Of a DNA stretch of 64,000 nucleotides, positions 58,500-64,000 are shown piece by piece. The position numbers and the translations under genes were made by a program. Origin of the DNA: Plantago major (lineage: Eukaryota; Streptophyta; Magnoliopsida; Lamiales; Plantaginaceae); NCBI GenBank assembly GCA_026545765.1, contig CM048841.1, positions 24,277,397-24,341,396 on the forward strand, read 5' to 3'. The notes beneath the pieces are model-generated. The model searched no databases. It was given only the letters and a program-made list of their open reading frames with translations, and was not told the origin of the DNA. Within the stretch, counting starts at the first letter, position 1; each line of letters begins with the position of its first letter.

Positions 58500-59493
58500 T
58501 TTAACATATTTCATATTTAATCTAATGAACTATATTTAATCATCAACGTGATTGTCCCATTGCTAGTATTTGCCCTTTCATCACAATAATGCTCGTACTT
58601 TTGCTTCGGAGTTTCATCAATAAAATCTTTTTTTGATGTTTCTCATATATTTTGTCTACTTTATGATTAATCCAATCATCATATATTTTTTCTTACTTTT
58701 TTAATACTCCCTCCGTCCCTAAATCAACTTCTATTGTCCGTTTTAGTATGTCTTAAACTCAACTTCTCCTGCCTTAAATATGTAATTATAGACTGATCTC
58801 ACTGAGAGATGGTTCTATCTCGTAAAATTCTGATATTTAATCCCTAAAATGTAATAATGATGTAATAACCACCTCCTACATTACTTGTACACATGTACAG
58901 CAGATGGACACACTTTAAGACTCATCCTCCTTTCTCTTTTAACATGCTTCAATACAACTGGTCAAGCAACATAACTTTGTGCCCTTTCAAACTTTGAAGC
59001 TGTTATTTCTAAAAGTTTTCCTTTCCCATTCGCCAAAATTAAAAAACAAAATCCACATAAACCACCATAAAACATCGGTGTTACACATACATAAAAAAAA
59101 ATCACACATAAAAGCATTTTAATATTCATAAAAAATTTATAATTATGGTTAAAAACATCAGTCTGTCTATCTCATCTTTCACCGAACTTATCTATTCCAC
59201 ATATTTGTATTGTCGGTTTCTAGATGTGCGACGAACCACCTACATACATGGTCCCATAATTATAACATTGTAGAGTTGCACTAAACGACACACCCCTAAC
59301 ATCTAAAAACATATAGTGCGTCGGACTAAATAAGTGTACAAGTACCACTTCCATAGCTAAAAGTACTCCCACTCGCACACCAAAAGTCCAGAAGAGAAGA
59401 AAAAAGAAACACATATTCCTTGAGTCAGTATACTTTACTACACCAACACCAGTAGCTACTTCTTCATCTTCTTCCTTAATCCTCTCATCTCTC
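58500..59493. other. intergenic and PIN upstream region
   Basis: AT-rich, no gene. The part from about 59160 on is the likely promoter. The lone Stowaway end near 58706 lies here. Confidence 0.45.
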
Positions 59494-59506
59494 TCTATAT
59501 ATAATA
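59494..59506 (+). promoter_or_regulatory. probable TATA box of the PIN gene
   Basis: TATATATAATATA sits about 80 bp before the PIN start codon inside a CT-rich stretch (CTCATCTCTCTC before it, ACACAGACACACA after it). Transcription would start near 59530, giving a short leader of about 50 bases. Confidence 0.55.
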
Positions 59507-59583
59507 TACACAGACACACAGTCACAGACTCTCTAATCCATTCTCCTCCACCAAACAGAGAGAAGAAAAAAAACAGAGCAAAA

Positions 59584-62440
59584 ATGATAACATGGCACGA
59601 TCTATACACAGTCCTAACAGCAGTAGTACCTCTGTACGTTGCCATGATCCTCGCCTACGGCTCCGTCCGGTGGTGGAAAATCTTCTCCCCCGACCAATGC
59701 TCCGGCATAAACCGCTTCGTGGCCATCTTCGCCGTGCCACTCCTCTCCTTCCACTTCATCTCCCGTAACAACATCTACGCAATGAATTTCCGTTTCATCG
59801 CAGCCGACACTCTCCAGAAGATCATCATGCTCGTAGTCCTCTCCATCTGGGCCAACTTAACCAAGAACGGCAGTCTTGAATGGTCCATAACTATTTTCTC
59901 CTTGTCCACCCTGCCAAACACTCTAGTCATGGGCATCCCTCTGTTAATCGCCATGTACGGCGATTACTCGGGGAGCCTCATGGTTCAGGTGGTAGTTCTG
60001 CAGTGCATCATCTGGTACACGCTCCTGCTCTTCCTGTTCGAGTACCGCGGGGCCAAGCTCCTCATCATGGAGCAGTTCCCGGAGACTGCTGCTTCGATAG
60101 TGTCGTTTAAGGTCGAATCCGATGTGGTTTCGCTCGACGGCCAGGATTTTCTGGAGACGGATGCGGAGATTGGGAACGATGGGAAGTTACATGTTACTGT
60201 GAGGAAGTCGAACGCTTCGAGGAGGTCGTTTTCGGGTATTACGCCACGGCCGTCGAATCTGACCGGGGCCGAGATTTACAGCCTCAGCTCGTCGAGGAAC
60301 CCGACTCCGAGAGGGTCGAATTTTAACCATTCGGATTTTTATTCGATGATGGGGTTTCCCGGGAGGTTGTCCAATTTTGGGAATTCGGATATGGGCAGGA
60401 TGTCCAATTTTAATGTGGCGGATATGTACTCTGTTCAGTCATCCAGAGGACCTACGCCTAGGCCATCCAATTTTGAGGAGAATTCTGCTCCTGGTGCTTT
60501 GATCAGCTCTCCTAAATTTGGGTATTATCCGGCTCCGAATCCAGAGATTGCCTCCGCTGTGCCCAAGGTTTCCAAAGGGCAACAGCAGAATCTTGGAAGT
60601 AAGTGTATTTTTTGTTTCGGACACCATCCCCTTAAAAGAGTACTTGTTAACAGTATATGGTTAGATAAGTAGCTTACGTGCCATATATTCTAACAGAAGG
60701 ATTGTTATTGCAAGCTGATTATAGATTTTGTTTGGAAACTTAGCAGAATGTGGAATCTAAGTTATACAATGTTATGATGTTGAAAACAGGCAATAAGGCT
60801 AGTACTGATGCTAAGGAGCTGCACATGTTTGTATGGAGCTCGAGCGCTTCGCCGGTTTCAGAAGTGGGTGGAGGAGCTGGTGGAGGATTACATGTGTTTG
60901 GTGGACCGGACTTAGGAGCTTCCGAGCATTCAGGGAGGTCGGACCAAGGTGCAAAGGAAATCAGGATGATAGTTAATGATCATCCTCAAAATGGGGATGC
61001 CAAAGGTGAGACCAGAGGATATTAGTATATTTCTGTTGGTGTTTAGAATGTTAGTATAGATAAGGTGTTTGATAGATTGATTGATTCTGTGCGATTTGTT
61101 TAATCTTAGCTGTTCCTCAAGCCGGGAATGAATTCAGTTTTGGTGGTGGAAAAGATGAGGAGGGACAACAAAAGGAGGAGCAAATTGGACTATCGAAGCT
61201 CGGTTCCAGCTCCGCGGCCGAGCTCGAGCATAACCCGTTGGGAGGTCAAGAAGGCGGTGTGGCTAGGAAACACATGCCTCCAACAAGTGTTATAACACGC
61301 CTAATTTTGATCATGGTTTGGCGTAAGCTTATTCGCAACCCAAACACCTACTCCAGCCTCATTGGCCTCATTTGGTCTCTAATCTCCTTTAGGTAAAGAA
61401 TCTTACAATCAAGATCCCGTTTTACCATTTCTAACGTCTTAGACACTTGAGTTTTCGGTTTTTGATTTTTGATGTTCGGTTTCAGGTGGAATGTACAAAT
61501 GCCTGCAATCATAGCTCAGTCAATCTCTATACTCTCTGATGCTGGTCTAGGAATGGCTATGTTTAGCTTAGGTAGGTAGTATCTTTCAAACAAGCATTTT
61601 TTTATGTACTTCTGTAGTTGTTGCAACTTCTACTATGTATTATATTCTGCAAACCTTTGTGTGTAAGTGCTAGTTAAGATGCTAAGGATCTTTTCTAGTT
61701 AGGATTACTAAGTGGCAACAATTATTGAAGTAACAAACACAATGGCATGACTCTTCTTGTATTCAAAGTTAAAACAAGAACTTTCAAACTTAGAATTAAA
61801 ATCATGCAATAAATAAAATTGACAACCAGACAGATAAGATGATGGATAATGTCCTGTGATGTCCTGTACTATTAAGGTGGTTGAGATCTAATTGACTTCA
61901 TATGAAGTTGATGTGGTTGTTTGTTCTTCTGGACTCTTTCTATCTTATCAGGTCTGTTTATGGCCCTCCAACCAAAGATCATTGCATGTGGGAACACTGT
62001 TGCTACCTTCGCCATGGCCGTGCGGTTTCTCACTGGCCCTGCAGTTATGGCCGCGGCTTCTATTGCTGTTGGTCTTCGTGGAACCCTTCTCCATGTTGCC
62101 ATTGTTCAGGTGAGTCGGTTGTCCATATATCAACCCTCGAAGAGCTCCTATGTTATCTATTGTTGCTTATCGGTGAATACTGTTTTATGTAATATCATCT
62201 GACAAGTGCACTTATCCGAATAGGCTGCCCTTCCACAAGGGATTGTTCCATTTGTTTTCGCCAAAGAGTACAATGTTCATCCACAAATTCTGAGCACTGG
62301 GTAAACAACTTTCTCCAAAAAATTGTTATAACGTGCTCGTACACACACTGATTAACGTGGCTAATAATTTCAGGGTTATATTCGGAATGTTGATCGCGTT
62401 GCCAATCACGTTGGTCTATTACATTTTGCTTGGATTATAA
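59584..62440 (+). CDS. PIN auxin efflux carrier, PIN3/4/7 type
   Basis: Plasma-membrane carrier that exports auxin (indole-3-acetate) and sets the direction of its flow. Exons 59584-60598, 60790-61005, 61110-61392, 61486-61571, 61952-62109, 62224-62300 and 62374-62440 sum to 1902 nt, 633 residues, with GT-AG introns and consistent phases. The N-terminal membrane half opens [20 protein letters not shown]; then comes a long cytosolic loop (about 165-465) and a C-terminal membrane half ending [12 protein letters not shown]. The loop has three TPR-x-S-N kinase target sites, with Ser 224, 245 and 295, and the block [12 protein letters not shown]. The start [11 protein letters not shown] and loop [10 protein letters not shown] match the Arabidopsis PIN3/4/7 clade better than PIN1. 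Residue 64 is Ile in NNIYAMN where the family has NNPYAMN. Downstream intergenic DNA shows no partner gene. Confidence 0.96.
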
Positions 62441-63502
62441 GCTCACATTAGAGATTGTTGATAATGGCTAGAGATTGTTGAATGGATTTTGAGAGTTGTG
62501 GGCAATGAATGGAGTTTGGAGCATTAGAAGTTGTGTTTGACTAATGAGTCCTTAATATTGGGAACATTCATGGGCCTAAATTGAGACAGAAAGTTCCAAA
62601 GGAGGAAAAATTAAATTATTATGTGGACTCTGGCCCAGTGGATAGGAAACAAGACAGAGGAAAACAGGGAACCACAGATCACAATCATCATGCACATGTA
62701 ATCCAATGTAAAACCCATTAATTAGGATTTTTTTTGACTTTGTTTTCCTTCTCTAATCTGTGTATTAGTGTTTTATTATGTTATTATTAAGGGAGAGTAC
62801 ACTATTAATGTATTGATAATTCACCCAGGTGATCACTTGTCATTTTCATATTTTGCTTGTGTAAACTACGTTAGGGTGTCAGTTAAGAATTTTTGTCGTG
62901 AAGGTATTGATAGAGTTCCATCACATTAAAAATCTCCGAATTTTAAATAGACATAGACCTGATTCACTTGACAATTATGAATATTTTACTGTTTGTAAGA
63001 ATGACATGTGATTGGTTTTATTATGTGTTAAGTCAATTGTAACGACTTTTATATTTTTTGAACGTTGAAAATCACAAACCTAACTGAAAATGACACTAGT
63101 AATTTTCTCAACCTTTGTCATTCTTGTGTAGTAGATCAGCTTAGACAGTCTCCCGGAGTGAGAATAAATATTTTATTACAAACCTGATATATTCATCTAC
63201 AAAATGGCATGTCTACAAATTGCAGACAATTAATATAAATGTAATGCATGAAAATTAAACACATGGTGACTGATAAATAACGTTTAACATATAAAGTTTA
63301 CAGTTCAATATGTGATGTTGATTCGCTCTTTTTTTTAAAAATAAAAACTCATAGAAGTTTAAAATTATCATAAAAGTTTAAAATTATGTAATAGAAATAA
63401 TTTTAAAATGCATTATTTCTCGATGATTTGCAGGTCACATTTCAATTTGTGAACCAATTTATTCCGTGTATAAGCGCCATTGCACATTTGCAATGTGATT
63501 AA
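62441..63502. other. PIN 3' region and intergenic
   Basis: Probable PIN 3' untranslated region followed by AT-rich DNA. No gene or element is recognised up to the Helitron end at 63503. Confidence 0.45.
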
Positions 63503-64000
63503 ACTAGTCAATGGCCCGTCGATACTCGACAGGGCATGGAGACAAAATTTAAAATAAGAAATTAATAAATTGTATAATAACATGTCGAAGTTGACGAAAA
63601 TATACAAACTACAATGTGCTAGAAATGCATGATCGAATCGCTTCAACATTGCATCGGAAGTCATTCATACATGTAAAAAGTTGATAATGTTAAATAGTGA
63701 AATTGAACACGAACTTATAAAAATCATATTCAGTGTTAAAATCATTTCTTAAAGTTTATGCACATAAAAGATAAAATCACCTTGTAACTTGTCCAAAACT
63801 TATTTATAAACCACGTTGGTTGTCTTGTCATATGCATTACCCTCTTCATCACAAATCAATACCTTCAATCCCTTTTTGCTGGTAACTCTAGAGAGAGCAA
63901 AATATAAATTGTCATGGCTGAATACGGGTGAGATGAGGTAGAGATCGACATGTGAGAGAGATTTTTCGTGACTCTTGTTTGTGGTCATATCTAAGCGGGC
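63503..64000 (-). mobile_element. Helitron, 3' end (runs off window)
   Basis: On the minus strand the element ends in CTAGT (63507-63503), followed by a host T, as expected for insertion between A and T. A hairpin lies just before it (63514-63535: GCCCGTCGA-TAC-TCGAC-A-GGGC on the plus strand). About 300 bp of non-coding DNA separates this end from the helicase stop codon at 63800. The 5' TC end lies outside the window. Helitrons transpose by rolling-circle replication. Confidence 0.75.
63800..64000 (-). CDS. Helitron helicase (PIF1-like), C-terminal part
   Basis: The last 66 or so codons of the Rep/Helicase protein. They show MTTNKSHEKSLSHVDLYL, then FALSRVTSKKGLKVLICDEE and the ending TTNVVYK. 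The LYFALSRVTSKKGLKVL stretch is the superfamily 1B motif VI region found in plant Helitron helicases, and TNVVYK is their usual C-terminus. Upstream codons continue in frame to the window edge. In most family members the first motif reads TINKSQGQTL; SHEKSL here departs from it, so the copy may be degenerate. It encodes the enzyme that unwinds DNA during rolling-circle transposition. Confidence 0.85.
   Translation of the reverse strand, partial: ARLDMTTNKSHEKSLSHVDLYLISPVFSHDNLYFALSRVTSKKGLKVLICDEEGNAYDKTTNVVYK

Noticed and set aside
59522-60627. Antisense frames opposite the PIN first exon
   Set aside because: Shadows of a G+C-rich coding exon; no supporting motif.

Overview
This is a piece of plant nuclear genome, from a dicot by the look of its two conserved genes; I cannot fix the family. 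Both genes have GT-AG introns, and the rest is AT-rich, repeat-filled DNA in which the insertion of one element into another can be read from target-site duplications.

Layout. (1) 1-1255: intergenic, with two local duplications. (2) 1255-17650, plus strand: a complete gene for the organellar DNA helicase RecG (RECG1). I resolved 17 coding exons that give 983 residues in one frame. Its introns hold a SINE, Stowaway and Mutator-like MITEs, a poly-A retroinsertion and microsatellites, and one intron uses a GC donor. (3) 17650-34030: intergenic, with an 8-bp-TSD MITE, a degenerate 206-bp tandem array split by a 7.66-kb CACTA transposon (19341-27004), a second complex tandem array (29430-31050), a tRNA-Pro pseudogene, a possible first exon of an unknown minus-strand gene (32.7-32.9 kb), a Stowaway MITE and a second SINE copy. 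(4) 34032-50308: a Copia retrotransposon fossil that contains a Tat-like Gypsy element (36765-45965) and a 1.45-kb solo-LTR-like insertion (47727-49180). The Gypsy element carries an inverted LTR segment between duplicated blocks. (5) 50314-59480: intergenic, with MITEs, a 267-bp tandem duplication and a TA microsatellite. (6) 59584-62440, plus strand: a complete 7-exon auxin efflux carrier of the PIN3/4/7 type, 633 residues. (7) 63503-64000: the 3' end of a Helitron on the minus strand, with the last codons of its helicase; it runs off the window.

The two host genes are functionally unrelated: RECG1 keeps mitochondrial and plastid DNA stable, and PIN moves auxin across the plasma membrane. 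The least expected structure is an intronic minisatellite in the CACTA element (20817-21735). It has about 27 small hairpins that share one 8-base loop while two stem types alternate.
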